In this document: one piece after another, positions 1 to 6,793 of the stretch
How positions within the stretch are numbered: position 1 is the first letter of the stretch
How the letters are laid out: each line of letters opens with the position of its first letter
Assembly (NCBI GenBank): GCA_030446945.1
Contig: JAUJMI010000022.1
Coordinates: 1-17,966, forward strand
DNA from: Longimicrobium sp.
Lineage (GTDB): Bacteria; Gemmatimonadota; Gemmatimonadetes; Longimicrobiales; Longimicrobiaceae
Direction: 5' to 3'
Length of the DNA stretch: 17,966 bases
The notes under the pieces: generated by a model
What the model saw: the letters and a program-made list of their open reading frames with translations, nothing else
What the model was told of the DNA's origin: nothing
Database searches by the model: none
Translations under genes and position numbers: made by a program

Positions 1-1326
1 CCCCCCCCGCCCCACGCGGCGCGCGGCCAGGGCGTTTCGCGTCCCGTCCTTGCGGTTCAGCGCCCAGTCGTGGTTGCCGAGGACCGCGTACGTGGGGATC
101 CCGCCCTCCGCGAGGGGCCGCAGGATCTCCGTCATCTCGAGCACGAGCTCGCGCGGGTCCGCGTCCGGCTTGTAGATGAAGTCGCCCGCCAGCAGCACCG
201 CCGCGGGGCGGCGGTCCGCCACCTGCCGCACAGCCCGCCGCGCCATCTCGGTGTTCGCCCACCACATTCCCACCTGGAAGTCCGCGAGCAGCGCGATCTC
301 GCGCCCCTCCCACTCCGGCGGGAGCCCGGGGAGCGTCGCTTCGTGCTCCTGCGTGTCGAGCACCAGGTGTGGCTCCACGGCCACTCCGTAGAGCAGCAGC
401 GCGGCAAGGGCGCCTGCCGCGGCGGCGAGGGCCTTCTTCGCGATGCTCATGGGTCGCTTCCTGCGCCCCAGGCGCGCGGCCAGCAGGGGCGCCAGGAGCA
501 CGGCCCAGACCGTCGCCAGAAAGCACGTCGCCGCCCCGACCACCACCGCGCGCTCGCCGGAAAGCCGCTCCACCAGCAGGAGCGGGAGCATGCCGGCGAC
601 GCCGAGCAGCGCCGCCCGCCGGCGCTCCGCGCGCTCGCCCGGCCCGCGCACCAGCCTTTGCTCCAGCGGGAGTGCGACCGCGGCGCCGGCCAGCGCTCCG
701 GCGGCGTTCCACCCGGCCGCGTTGCTCCCCAGCAGGGCCAGCCCCGCACCCGATGCCGCGCCTGCGAGCGCGGAAAGCCTCGCGAAGAAGGCGGGGGAGC
801 GGCCCCGGAGCCACCGGTCCGCCGCGGGCCAGACGCGCCGGTGCACCCCGATCAGCGCGGCTCCGAACGCGGCTCCGCCCAGCACGTCGCCCACGAAGTG
901 GACCCCCAGGTAGAGCCGGGAAAGCGCCGTCGCGCCCACCACCGCGGCGGCGAGCGGGGCGGGGACGCGGCCTCGCGCGTACAGCAGCCCCCAGAGCACG
1001 GTGGCGGTGAAGACGTGCCCGCTGGGGAACGACGCGATCGGCACGTGCTCGTAGGGGACGATCCCCGGCGCGTCGGGGCGGGGGAGGTGGAAGAGCTGGT
1101 TCAGGGCCAGGTTGACGGCCGCCTCCAGCGCGACGATACCCACGACGGGGTACGCCGCATCGCGCCCCCACAGCCAGAGCGCCAGCCCAACGGCGAGGAT
1201 CACCCCCCACGTGGTGCCGGCCAGTGTCAGCGTCCGGAAAACGGGAGCCCACGCAGGCCCGAACGCCTGCTGCACCCAGATGATCGGCTCTGGGCCGAAG
1301 AAGAAGCCGCTCAACGCCGGCTCCAC
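1..1326 (-). CDS. PAP2 phosphatase fused to calcineurin-like phosphoesterase (3' partial)
   Basis: One frame stays open from GTG 1326 to the window edge (442 codons, no stop). The first ~290 residues form a multi-TM PAP2 domain: motif 2 is SFPSGH (residues 99-104, 1015-1032) and motif 3 is SRLYLGVHFVGD (residues 136-147, 886-921). In motif 1 (KX6RP) the usual Lys is Asn (NQLFHLPRP). From Met 450 the same frame encodes a TM anchor (ALAAAAGALAALLLYGVAVE) and a metallophosphoesterase with LLADFQVG, GDF (about 180) and GNHDW (64-78), resembling YkuE/LpxG-type enzymes. PAP2 enzymes dephosphorylate lipid phosphates at the membrane; this arrangement would place two phosphatase centres in one polypeptide. 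An AGGAAG lies 6 bases before ATG 450, so the second domain may also start independently. The GTG has no clear ribosome-binding site. Domain calls are firm; the N-terminus is not. Confidence 0.8.
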   Translation of the reverse strand, partial: MEPALSGFFFGPEPIIWVQQAFGPAWAPVFRTLTLAGTTWGVILAVGLALWLWGRDAAYPVVGIVALEAAVNLALNQLFHLPRPDAPGIVPYEHVPIASFPSGHVFTATVLWGLLYARGRVPAPLAAAVVGATALSRLYLGVHFVGDVLGGAAFGAALIGVHRRVWPAADRWLRGRSPAFFARLSALAGAASGAGLALLGSNAAGWNAAGALAGAAVALPLEQRLVRGPGERAERRRAALLGVAGMLPLLLVERLSGERAVVVGAATCFLATVWAVLLAPLLAARLGRRKRPMSIAKKALAAAAGALAALLLYGVAVEPHLVLDTQEHEATLPGLPPEWEGREIALLADFQVGMWWANTEMARRAVRQVADRRPAAVLLAGDFIYKPDADPRELVLEMTEILRPLAEGGIPTYAVLGNHDWALNRKDGTRNALAARRVGRGG

Positions 1327-1345
1327 TGCCGAGCGCGAGCCGGGC

Positions 1346-1453
1346 TCAAGGAGCCCGCCGCTCCTCGCCGCCGCGGTCCTCGCCGTCCGTGGCGGGATCG
1401 TGGATGCCGCGCGTGTCGAGCGCGACCGGCACGGCTCCCGATTCTCGTTGCAT
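1346..1453 (-). CDS. Short ORF (35 aa) before the PAP2 frame; possible true N-terminus or leader
   Basis: ATG 1453 is preceded by a perfect AGGAGG five bases upstream, the best translation signal in this part of the window. The frame encodes a polar, charged peptide beginning MQRESGAVPVALDTRG and stops at 1346, 20 bases before the GTG proposed for PAP2. The PAP2 frame is offset by one base from this one. Either this is a leader peptide coupled to PAP2, or it is the real PAP2 N-terminus separated by a frameshift in the strain or the assembly. No family is recognised. Confidence 0.4.
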   Translation of the reverse strand: MQRESGAVPVALDTRGIHDPATDGEDRGGEERRAP

Positions 1454-1676
1454 CGCGTCCTCCTGGTCGTTCCGTTGGCCCGGCTCCGATGGCGGCCGGC
1501 GGATCCCGGCGTTGGCAACGTGCGAGCCCGGCTGCGGGCCGCGGCAACGCGAGGGGCAGACAGTTTGCGGCGCCGCTGGCGAACTGTGCGCGAAAAGTGC
1601 GGAGCGATGCGCCCGCTGTACCCGGAGCTTGCTCCTGCCCGTGCGGCCGAAAGCACACACCCCCGAGGAGACGAGA
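1454..1676. other. Divergent intergenic region
   Basis: These 223 bases separate the minus-strand phosphatase unit from the plus-strand lipoprotein, so both promoters should lie here. I see the ribosome-binding sites at its two edges but no convincing -35/-10 pair and no strong inverted repeat. Confidence 0.4.
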
Positions 1677-2132
1677 ATGAACCATAGGAGCACCGATGCA
1701 TGGACCGCCTGCGTGCTGCTGGCCGCGGCGCTCGCCGCCGGCTGCAGCGGCGAGCCCGCGCCGGAGGGTGCGGGGGAACCGCGGGTGGCCGTTCCGTCGG
1801 AGCCGATTCCCGCCCGGCCCGGTACCTTCCAGGGCATAGGCGTGGTAGTCACCGGCCTCGCGATCCAGTCGGAGTCCGGCACGGTGCCGGAGGGGGACGT
1901 GTCGTTCAGCGTCACCAACGCGGGCGCGCAACCCTACGCTTTCCTGGTCACCGGCAACGGGGTGGACGCGCGCACGGAGCCGATCCGCCCCGGGGGCTCG
2001 GCGCTCCTGAACGTCAGCCTGGGGCCCGGGACGTACGTGCTGCACACCGTGCCGGAGCAGGAGGGCCCCACCGCCGCCGAGATCCGCAGCACCCTGACCG
2101 TCACTCCCGGAGAGGCTCCCGCGGCGCCGTAG
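1677..2132 (+). CDS. Cupredoxin-like lipoprotein without obvious copper ligands
   Basis: This is a 151-residue protein. ATG 1677 has GAGGAG (1665-1670) six bases upstream. The N-terminus is a lipoprotein signal with the lipobox LAAGC, so the mature protein should begin at Cys23 and be membrane-anchored outside the cytoplasm. After a Pro/Ala/Gly-rich linker, about residues 50-145 show a beta-sandwich pattern: a GDVSFSVTNAG strand, then PYAFLV, then GGSALLNVSLGPGTYVLHTV. This recalls cupredoxin-like domains. The position where blue-copper proteins carry Cys-X-X-His has only TVPEQEG, so copper binding is not supported. The gene heads a plus-strand run with the next two. It is best called a hypothetical lipoprotein; the fold is an inference from sequence pattern. 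Confidence 0.8.
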   Translation: MNHRSTDAWTACVLLAAALAAGCSGEPAPEGAGEPRVAVPSEPIPARPGTFQGIGVVVTGLAIQSESGTVPEGDVSFSVTNAGAQPYAFLVTGNGVDARTEPIRPGGSALLNVSLGPGTYVLHTVPEQEGPTAAEIRSTLTVTPGEAPAAP

Positions 2133-2288
2133 GTGCGGTCCGCGGGACAGTGTGCGGCTGGGATGGAATCTGTATGAGGGGATGCGGCCTCCCGGGTCCC
2201 GTCGTTGCGGATGAGCCCGGTGGCGCGGACGGGTTGGCGCCGTGCGCCGGGGCGTGGCACCGGTATCGATAGGGGCGAGGAGGCGAAA

Positions 2289-2816
2289 ATGGCGGAGATC
2301 AACGTGCAGCGCAGGCGCGGCGGGGTCTGGCCCCTGGTGCTCATCGGCACGATCCTGCTGGGGTTGACGCTGTGGGGGTTGTACGAGTGGCTGGAGTCGG
2401 ACGATCTCCAGGTCGCCGCGGTGGAGCCCTCAACCGGGAGCGTGGCGCCACCCGCGCCTCCCGCGGGGGCGGTAACGGTGATCCCGGTGGCCGCCATCCT
2501 CTCCGCGCCCACCAGCTATGGGGTGCCGCTGGACGGCAGGGCCAGGGTGACGGAGGTGGTGACGGACCGAGGCTTCTGGATCGGCGCCGACGGACAGCGG
2601 ATGTTCGTGGTGATCGATGAGCCGAAGCCGGAAATCAAGGAGGTGCAGCCGGGCCAGACGGTGGTTATCCGGCAGGCGACGGTCTACCCCTCCGCGCAGG
2701 TGACCTCCATCCCCGGAGAGCTGGACGCCGACACCCGGCGCATCATCGAGAGCGTCCCCACGGTGCTCTACGTGAAGGCGAGTAACATCGAGCTCTCCGG
2801 CCCCGCCGGCGCCTAG
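2289..2816 (+). CDS. Membrane-anchored protein with a soluble beta-rich domain
   Basis: This is a 175-residue protein. ATG 2289 is chosen over an in-frame upstream start because GAGGAGG (2277-2283) lies five bases before it. Residues 1-14 are basic and polar (INVQRRRGG). One TM helix follows at about residues 15-37 (VWPLVLIGTILLGLTLWGLY), which should leave the C-terminal domain outside the cytoplasm. After a Pro/Ala linker, residues 75-170 are strand-rich (GRARVTEVVTDRGFWIG, RMFVVIDE, GQTVVIRQATVY). The alternation and the GFWIG turn resemble OB-fold stress or lipid-binding domains, but I cannot assign a family. It is probably co-transcribed with the following 54-residue ORF, 39 bases downstream. 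Function unknown. Confidence 0.8.
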   Translation: MAEINVQRRRGGVWPLVLIGTILLGLTLWGLYEWLESDDLQVAAVEPSTGSVAPPAPPAGAVTVIPVAAILSAPTSYGVPLDGRARVTEVVTDRGFWIGADGQRMFVVIDEPKPEIKEVQPGQTVVIRQATVYPSAQVTSIPGELDADTRRIIESVPTVLYVKASNIELSGPAGA

Positions 2817-2855
2817 GCGGCCCGGGCGCCAGCACTCAAAGAGGAGGGAAGATCC

Positions 2856-3020
2856 GTGTTGCACGACTCGAACGATCCCGTGGTGGATGCGCTGCGCGAG
2901 CGGGTTCGGCGGATGGGGCGCAGAAGCCTGGAGGTGCGGGACCGCGCGCTCCGCGAGGCTCCCCCGCCAATGGATGACAGGGTGGGGGAGTTGTCCGGGC
3001 CACCGAAGCCGGCGCGCTGA
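2856..3020 (+). CDS. Small hypothetical protein (54 aa)
   Basis: GTG 2856 is preceded by GAGGAGGG (2841-2848) at a normal spacing. The frame is highly charged: after VLHDSNDPVVDALRERVRRM comes a run of alternating Arg, Glu and Asp (RRSLEVRDRALREAPPPMDD) that should form an amphipathic helix. It closes with a Pro-rich tail ending KPAR and the stop at 3018-3020. It lies 39 bases after the membrane-anchored protein and 25 bases before a strong hairpin, so it is likely the last gene of that transcript. No domain is recognised. The ribosome-binding site, the position and the codon usage support a real gene. Confidence 0.6.
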   Translation: MLHDSNDPVVDALRERVRRMGRRSLEVRDRALREAPPPMDDRVGELSGPPKPAR

Positions 3021-3045
3021 CCGGCCCGAAGGCGACCTCGGACAC

Positions 3046-3081
3046 GAACGCTCCGCCTCCCGACCGGGAGGCGGAGCGTTC
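3046..3081. terminator. Hairpin terminator between convergent genes
   Basis: A perfect 16-bp inverted repeat (3046-3061 with 3066-3081, core CTCCGCCTCCC/GGGAGGCGGAG) closes on the four-base loop GACC. It is followed by only a short T/C stretch, CTTCC. It lies 25 bases after the 54-residue ORF and faces the minus-strand PRC gene, so it could stop transcription from both sides. Confidence 0.75.
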
Positions 3082-3354
3082 TTCCGTAGACATCTTCGGG
3101 TGCAGGTCCCCGGGAATCGCGCCGCCCCGGTCCGCTCACTTCCATCGCTGCGCGCATCGGACGGAACATGGGCTGGATCGCGATGCGCGGCGGAGCCCGT
3201 TTCCTTCACTCCGCGCCAGAATCCGGGGTAAGGCAGGTACAGTGAGGCGCTCGGTTCAGGAAGTGGTTTTCTCCGCGTCTTGCGGCTCCCCTCCGAGTCC
3301 TCTGATGCGTTGTTCTCCGGGGGGCGCGCGTGAGGTCCGGGCGTGCCGGGCCGC
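3082..3354. other. Gene-free spacer with a degenerate repeat remnant
   Basis: I find no supported gene in these 273 bases between the terminator and the end of the minus-strand PRC gene. Around 3266-3292 the text TTTTCTCCGCGTCTTGCGGCTCC resembles one arm of the fold-back repeat at 5884-5926, but without a partner arm. Confidence 0.3.
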
Positions 3355-3828
3355 TCAGCCGCTGAAGGGAGGCCGCATTCCGGAGCCGCGTGCGGGGCTG
3401 TCCGCACCCCGCGGGGCGCCCACCAGGCGGGTTCCGCGGCCCAGCGAAACGCGTCGGCCCGGCGCGGGCACGGTGCCGTCGAAGCGGGGGAGCGCCGCGA
3501 ACTGTGCGCTCGTAAGCGAATCGGCGATCGCCACCCCGCCCGATATGAAGAGCAGCGTCTCGGGGTCCGGGAGGCGCACGTCGCGGGCGGCGATCAGCAC
3601 ACGGTGATCGTCACGGGCACGTCTTCCCATCCTCGCCGCGTCGACGAGCACCTCCACAAAGGCCACCTTCATCGCGGCCACGTCCACCAGCATGTCGGTC
3701 ACCGTGCCCATGCTGCAGCCGTCGCCGGCCAGGATCTTCCAGCCGCGGAGATCGGGGTCTCCCGCGGCGACCCGCAGGTCGCGCCGCCGGCTGAGCCGTA
3801 CCAGTATGCGGATCTCCTCGTTCTGCAT
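3355..3828 (-). CDS. PRC-barrel domain protein
   Basis: This is a 157-residue protein. ATG 3828 is preceded on the minus strand by GGAGAGGGAAAG. Residues 8-80 form a PRC-barrel: LRVAAGDPDLRGWKILAGDG, then MGTVTDMLVDVAAMKVAFVEV, the usual pattern of a small beta-barrel that binds protein partners. The barrel aligns clearly with that of the divergent gene at 4119 (DPDLRGWKILAGDG against EPDVRGWSVVSADG, and LVDVAAMKVAFVEV against LVDTDAMKVRYLDV), so the two are paralogues. The last 60 residues are Pro/Arg/Gly-rich (PAPGRRVSLGRGTRLVG) and look flexible. It has no DUF2382 tail and no TM segment. The role is probably cytoplasmic and stress-linked, by analogy with PRC-barrel proteins. Confidence 0.85.
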   Translation of the reverse strand: MQNEEIRILVRLSRRRDLRVAAGDPDLRGWKILAGDGCSMGTVTDMLVDVAAMKVAFVEVLVDAARMGRRARDDHRVLIAARDVRLPDPETLLFISGGVAIADSLTSAQFAALPRFDGTVPAPGRRVSLGRGTRLVGAPRGADSPARGSGMRPPFSG

Positions 3829-4118
3829 CTTTCCCTCTCCGGGACCGTGTCGGACCACCCGCATTTCCCATCGCGCATCGTCCGTTCCCCCGCGTACCCC
3901 GCCGCCGCACAAACGCCGCCGCGCCGCCCCACTGTCCGGCGGAGATGCGGCGGCGCACGGGCTCACCTCCACGGCGCCGCCGACAGTTGTGCGGCCGCCG
4001 GGAAGCTGCACGCCCGCAGGTGCGTGCCGGGCGCCCCGCTTGCGCCGCCCCCGCGGGGCCCGGCGGCTCGGTGACGAGCCGGAACGGGGCGCACCTGGAA
4101 CAGGACAGAGGAGATGAC
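3829..4118. other. Divergent intergenic region of the PRC pair
   Basis: This region must hold the start signals of two divergent paralogues. A separated inverted repeat, CCGCACAA near 3905-3912 and TTGTGCGG near 3988-3995, is the only dyad I would note. It could be an operator or chance in GC-rich sequence. I see no clear sigma70-type promoter. Confidence 0.3.
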
Positions 4119-4886
4119 ATGACCAGCAGCGATCTGGACCACGTGGTACCGCTCAGCAAGCTGCACGACCTGGAGGTGGCCGACGGCGAACCTGACGTGC
4201 GCGGGTGGAGCGTGGTGTCCGCGGACGGCAGGAAAATCGGCGAAGTCGACCAACTCCTGGTGGACACGGACGCCATGAAGGTCCGCTACCTGGACGTGGA
4301 GATGAGCGATGGCTCCGCGGGCGCGGAGGGGCGGCACACCCTGCTCCCCATCGGCTACGCCGCGCTGGACCGGCACACGCAGACGGTGCGAGCCACCACA
4401 CTGCACGCCGCCGACTGCGCAGGCGTGCCGCCGTACGGCCGCGAGCCGCTGACGCGCCAGGGCGCCATGGAGCTGGACGACCACTGGCGCGCTCGCGGCG
4501 GGGCCGGCGAGGAGCAGCGCCTGACGCTCTCCGAGGAGCAGCTCATGGTGCGGAAGCGGGAGCGCCCCGCGGGCGAGGTGGCCGTCGACAAGCACGTCGT
4601 AAGCGAGCACGTGAGCCGTGCCGTCCCGCTCACGCACGACGAGGTCACGGTGGAGCGCCGGCCCGCGGACCCGTTGATGGCTACGCGGCGCATCGGTGAG
4701 GAGAGCATCCGCGTGCCCCTGGCAGCCGAGGAGGCCGTGGTGGAGAAGCGCGTGGTGCCCAAGGAGGAGCTGGTGGTGCGCACGCGTCAGGTTACGGGCA
4801 AAGAGACGGTGGAGGCCGACCTGCGCAGAGAGCGGGCGGAAGTCACCCGCAACGGTGGCGCGGTTCCCGCGAACCCCCTGCGCTGA
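4119..4886 (+). CDS. PRC-barrel and DUF2382 (YsnF/AvaK-type) stress protein
   Basis: This is a 255-residue protein. ATG 4119 has AGAGGAG (4107-4113) five bases upstream. Residues 8-95 form a PRC-barrel (LEVADGEPDVRGWSVVSADG, IGEVDQLLVDTDAMKVRYLDV). After a linker, residues 128-245 form a DUF2382 domain with its typical repeated charged strands: LSEEQLMVRKRERPAGEVAV, VPLTHDEVTVERRP, ESIRVPLAAEEAVVEKRVV and KEELVVRTRQVTGKETVEA. DUF2382 proteins are widespread stress proteins of unsettled mechanism. No signal peptide or TM segment is present. The gene is divergent from its PRC paralogue and is followed almost at once by the MscS gene, so the two downstream genes probably form an osmotic or envelope-stress operon. 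The domain call is firm. Confidence 0.9.
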   Translation: MTSSDLDHVVPLSKLHDLEVADGEPDVRGWSVVSADGRKIGEVDQLLVDTDAMKVRYLDVEMSDGSAGAEGRHTLLPIGYAALDRHTQTVRATTLHAADCAGVPPYGREPLTRQGAMELDDHWRARGGAGEEQRLTLSEEQLMVRKRERPAGEVAVDKHVVSEHVSRAVPLTHDEVTVERRPADPLMATRRIGEESIRVPLAAEEAVVEKRVVPKEELVVRTRQVTGKETVEADLRRERAEVTRNGGAVPANPLR

Positions 4887-4955
4887 GTGGATCACGGGGC
4901 GGGCGCTGCCGTCGCACCGGCGCCCGCGCCCCACCCACCGCACCCGGCTCCCGCA

Positions 4956-5876
4956 ATGGATTTCGACTTCTCGCTGCTGATGCGCCCCGTCCAGGTGATC
5001 TTTGCGCAGATCGTCCGGATGCTCCCCGCCGTGGGCACGGCGCTGGTGGTCCTCCTCATCTTCTACCTCGCCGCGCGGTGGATCCGCGCGCTGATCCGGC
5101 GTCTGAGTCGGCGCCGGGGGCAGCAGCACAACGTGGGAATCGTGCTGGGGCGGCTGGCGCAGCTCGGGGTGCTGGCGGTGGGGCTGCTCGTGGCGGTCAC
5201 CGTCATCTTCCCCTCGTTCCGCCCCGGCGACCTCATCACCCTGCTGGGCATCAGCAGCGTGGCCATCGGCTTCGCGTTCAAGGACATCTTCCAGAACTAC
5301 GTGGCCGGCATCCTGATCCTGGTCACGCAGCCGTTCCGCGTGCGCGACCAGATCATCGTGGGCGAGTTCGAGGGGACGGTGGACGCCATCGAGACGCGCG
5401 CCACCTTCATCCGCACCTACGACGGGCGGCGGGTGGTGATCCCCAACGCGGACCTGTACACCAACAAGGTGATCGTCAACACCGCCTTCGACCGCCGCCG
5501 CATCGAGTACGACCTGGGGATCGGCTACGGCGACGACATCGGGCGCGCCAAGGAGCTGATCTTCGAGGTGCTGGCGAAGTGCGCCACGGTGCTGCGCGAC
5601 CCGCCGCCCGAGGCGTGGGTGGTGGAGCTGGGGGAGTCCACCGTGGTGATCCGGGTGCGGTGGTGGATCGTGCCTCCCCGGCGCCTGGAGACGTTCGAGT
5701 CGTCGGACGAGGTGATCGTGGGGCTGAAGCAGCGGTTGTACGTGGAGGAGGGGATCGACCTTCCGTACCCCACGCGCCAGATCCTCTTCCACGACCAGAC
5801 GGAGGAGACCGACGGCGACCGGGCCGCGCAGCGCGAGGGCTGGCCCGCGGGCCGGGGCAGGGCGACCCGCGAGTAG
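4956..5876 (+). CDS. Small-conductance mechanosensitive channel, MscS family
   Basis: This is a 306-residue protein from ATG 4956, close to the length of E. coli MscS. N-terminal TM helices cover about residues 10-50 and 65-95 (TALVVLLIFYLAARW, LGVLAVGLLVAVTVIF). The pore-lining TM3 and beta-domain signature follow: LLGISSVAIGFAFKDIFQNY, then GILILVTQPFRVRDQIIVG, EGTVDAIETRATFIRTYDGR and VVIPNADLYTNKV. The C-terminal cytoplasmic domain continues to about residue 275, ending in a polar tail. The channel releases solutes on hypo-osmotic shock. A GTG at 4887, just after the preceding stop, would add 23 Pro/Ala-rich residues. Neither start has a good ribosome-binding site; I prefer the ATG because it opens the typical N-terminus. 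It lies directly behind the PRC/DUF2382 gene. Confidence 0.92.
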   Translation: MDFDFSLLMRPVQVIFAQIVRMLPAVGTALVVLLIFYLAARWIRALIRRLSRRRGQQHNVGIVLGRLAQLGVLAVGLLVAVTVIFPSFRPGDLITLLGISSVAIGFAFKDIFQNYVAGILILVTQPFRVRDQIIVGEFEGTVDAIETRATFIRTYDGRRVVIPNADLYTNKVIVNTAFDRRRIEYDLGIGYGDDIGRAKELIFEVLAKCATVLRDPPPEAWVVELGESTVVIRVRWWIVPPRRLETFESSDEVIVGLKQRLYVEEGIDLPYPTRQILFHDQTEETDGDRAAQREGWPAGRGRATRE

Positions 5877-5883
5877 CGGCATG

Positions 5884-5926
5884 TCTCACGCGGAGACGCG
5901 GAGGCCCTCCGCGTCTCCGCGTGAGA
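5884..5926. repeat. Perfect 20-bp inverted repeat, probable bidirectional terminator
   Basis: TCTCACGCGGAGACGCGGAG (5884-5903) is mirrored exactly at 5907-5926 with a three-base loop, GCC. It lies 7 bases after the MscS stop and 14 before the stop of the convergent lipoprotein, so it probably ends both transcripts. The arm belongs to the same sequence family as the fold-back repeat at 11637-11815, so it may be a dispersed repeat adopted as a terminator. Confidence 0.8.
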
Positions 5927-5940
5927 TCCGCCGGGAGTAT

Positions 5941-6561
5941 CTACGGCGACACGGGACCCAGGCCGAGCCCGGTGTCGGTCCAGCGCCACTCTTCCAGGAT
6001 GCGTTCGGCCGTTCGCGAGAAGCTCCCGCCGTCGTCCGGTCCGTGCTGGACGGCGAAGTGGAACCAGCGCCCATCCTTGGAGCCGAGCGCCACCCAGCCG
6101 GAGGGCGGCTCGTCCGGACGGCCCGCGCTGCGGATGGCGAGCTCCTCCGCCGCCCAGGGATGGACGCGCGCGGGCGCGGCCTCGGCCCGCGCACCGGGAA
6201 CGCGCACCCGCTCGGCCACCGTCCGCACCACCTCGCGCGCGCCGTCGAAGCGGGCCGTGTCCGGGTGGACGAAGAGGTGCATGAAGCGGCGCCGGTCCCG
6301 CTCCCCGCCGGGGTGCGGCGTGAAGCTCACCTCGTATCCGCCCCCCGCCGCCACCGCCTCCACGCGCACCCCCTGCGGCACGTACGTGCTGAACGGGAGC
6401 GGGAAACCCGGAGGCGAGGTGTAGAGCCTCATTACCGAGTGCACGGTCCTTCCCTCGGCGGCGAAGGAGGCCCGCTTGGTGGCCGGGCGCAGCTCGCCGG
6501 CGGGATCGTCCGCGCATCCCGCCGCAAGCGCCAGCCCCAGCAGCACGGCCCTTTGCAGCAT
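5941..6561 (-). CDS. Hypothetical lipoprotein
   Basis: This is a 206-residue protein. ATG 6561 opens a short signal peptide, MLQRAVLLGLALAAGC, with the lipobox LAAGC, so Cys16 should be lipidated. A GCGAG about five bases upstream is a weak ribosome-binding site. The mature part has alternating strands and helices: TSPPGFPLPFSTYVPQGVRV, GGGYEVSFTPH, DRRRFMHLFVHPDTARFDGA and GWVALGSKDGRWFHFAVQHG. No TM helix follows the signal and no catalytic motif is seen. It is read divergently from the sensor kinase, with 232 bases between the starts. The family is unknown to me; an envelope location is well supported. Confidence 0.8.
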   Translation of the reverse strand: MLQRAVLLGLALAAGCADDPAGELRPATKRASFAAEGRTVHSVMRLYTSPPGFPLPFSTYVPQGVRVEAVAAGGGYEVSFTPHPGGERDRRRFMHLFVHPDTARFDGAREVVRTVAERVRVPGARAEAAPARVHPWAAEELAIRSAGRPDEPPSGWVALGSKDGRWFHFAVQHGPDDGGSFSRTAERILEEWRWTDTGLGLGPVSP

Positions 6562-6609
6562 CGATCTCGCCCCGTCGTGGTGGGATACACCGGCCCGAAC
6601 CCACCCGCG

Positions 6610-6638
6610 TTGCAGTTACCATTCCACGCTGGTACGTT
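6610..6638 (+). promoter_or_regulatory. Candidate promoter of the sensor kinase gene
   Basis: TTGCAG (6610-6615) and TACGTT (6633-6638) are 17 bases apart on the plus strand. The -10 match is poor (three of six), so this is tentative. Its proposed -10 lies inside the dyad at 6630-6648, which would suit repression by a bound regulator. Confidence 0.3.
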
Positions 6639-6648
6639 TCTCGTATCA
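6630..6648. promoter_or_regulatory. Candidate GntR operator upstream of the kinase-GntR gene
   Basis: TGGTAC-GTTTCTC-GTATCA is an imperfect dyad (arms TGGTAC and TGATAC on opposite strands) with a seven-base spacer. The same two arms with the same spacing occur upstream of the stand-alone GntR gene (15239-15257, minus strand). GntR-family operators are short dyads containing GTA/TAC half-sites, so this site fits autoregulation by the DNA-binding domain of the downstream protein. Confidence 0.6.
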
Positions 6649-6793
6649 ATGTTTGCCTCAGGTTGTGTAGAGCGCGCCAGGGGCTCGCGGCGGGTGCCAC
6701 TCACCGGACCCATCGCGCGCCCTCGGATGTAATGATTCGATGGAAACCGGCGATCGCCGGTACTTTGATCCCGCGGCACGCGAAGGAGGGCGG

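Noticed and set aside
1..8. Run of eight C at the window edge as a frameshift in the phosphoesterase
   Set aside because: The frame is open to base 1 and the gene continues outside the window, so nothing can be concluded.
70..1680. A 536-codon plus-strand frame rich in Arg, Gly and Pro
   Set aside because: It is antisense to the PAP2/phosphoesterase frame, has no domain and shows the low-complexity composition of a GC-rich shadow frame.
3963..5882. A 639-codon minus-strand frame across the PRC and MscS genes
   Set aside because: It overlaps two clear plus-strand genes completely and is His/Arg/Asp-rich without any motif, so it is a shadow frame.
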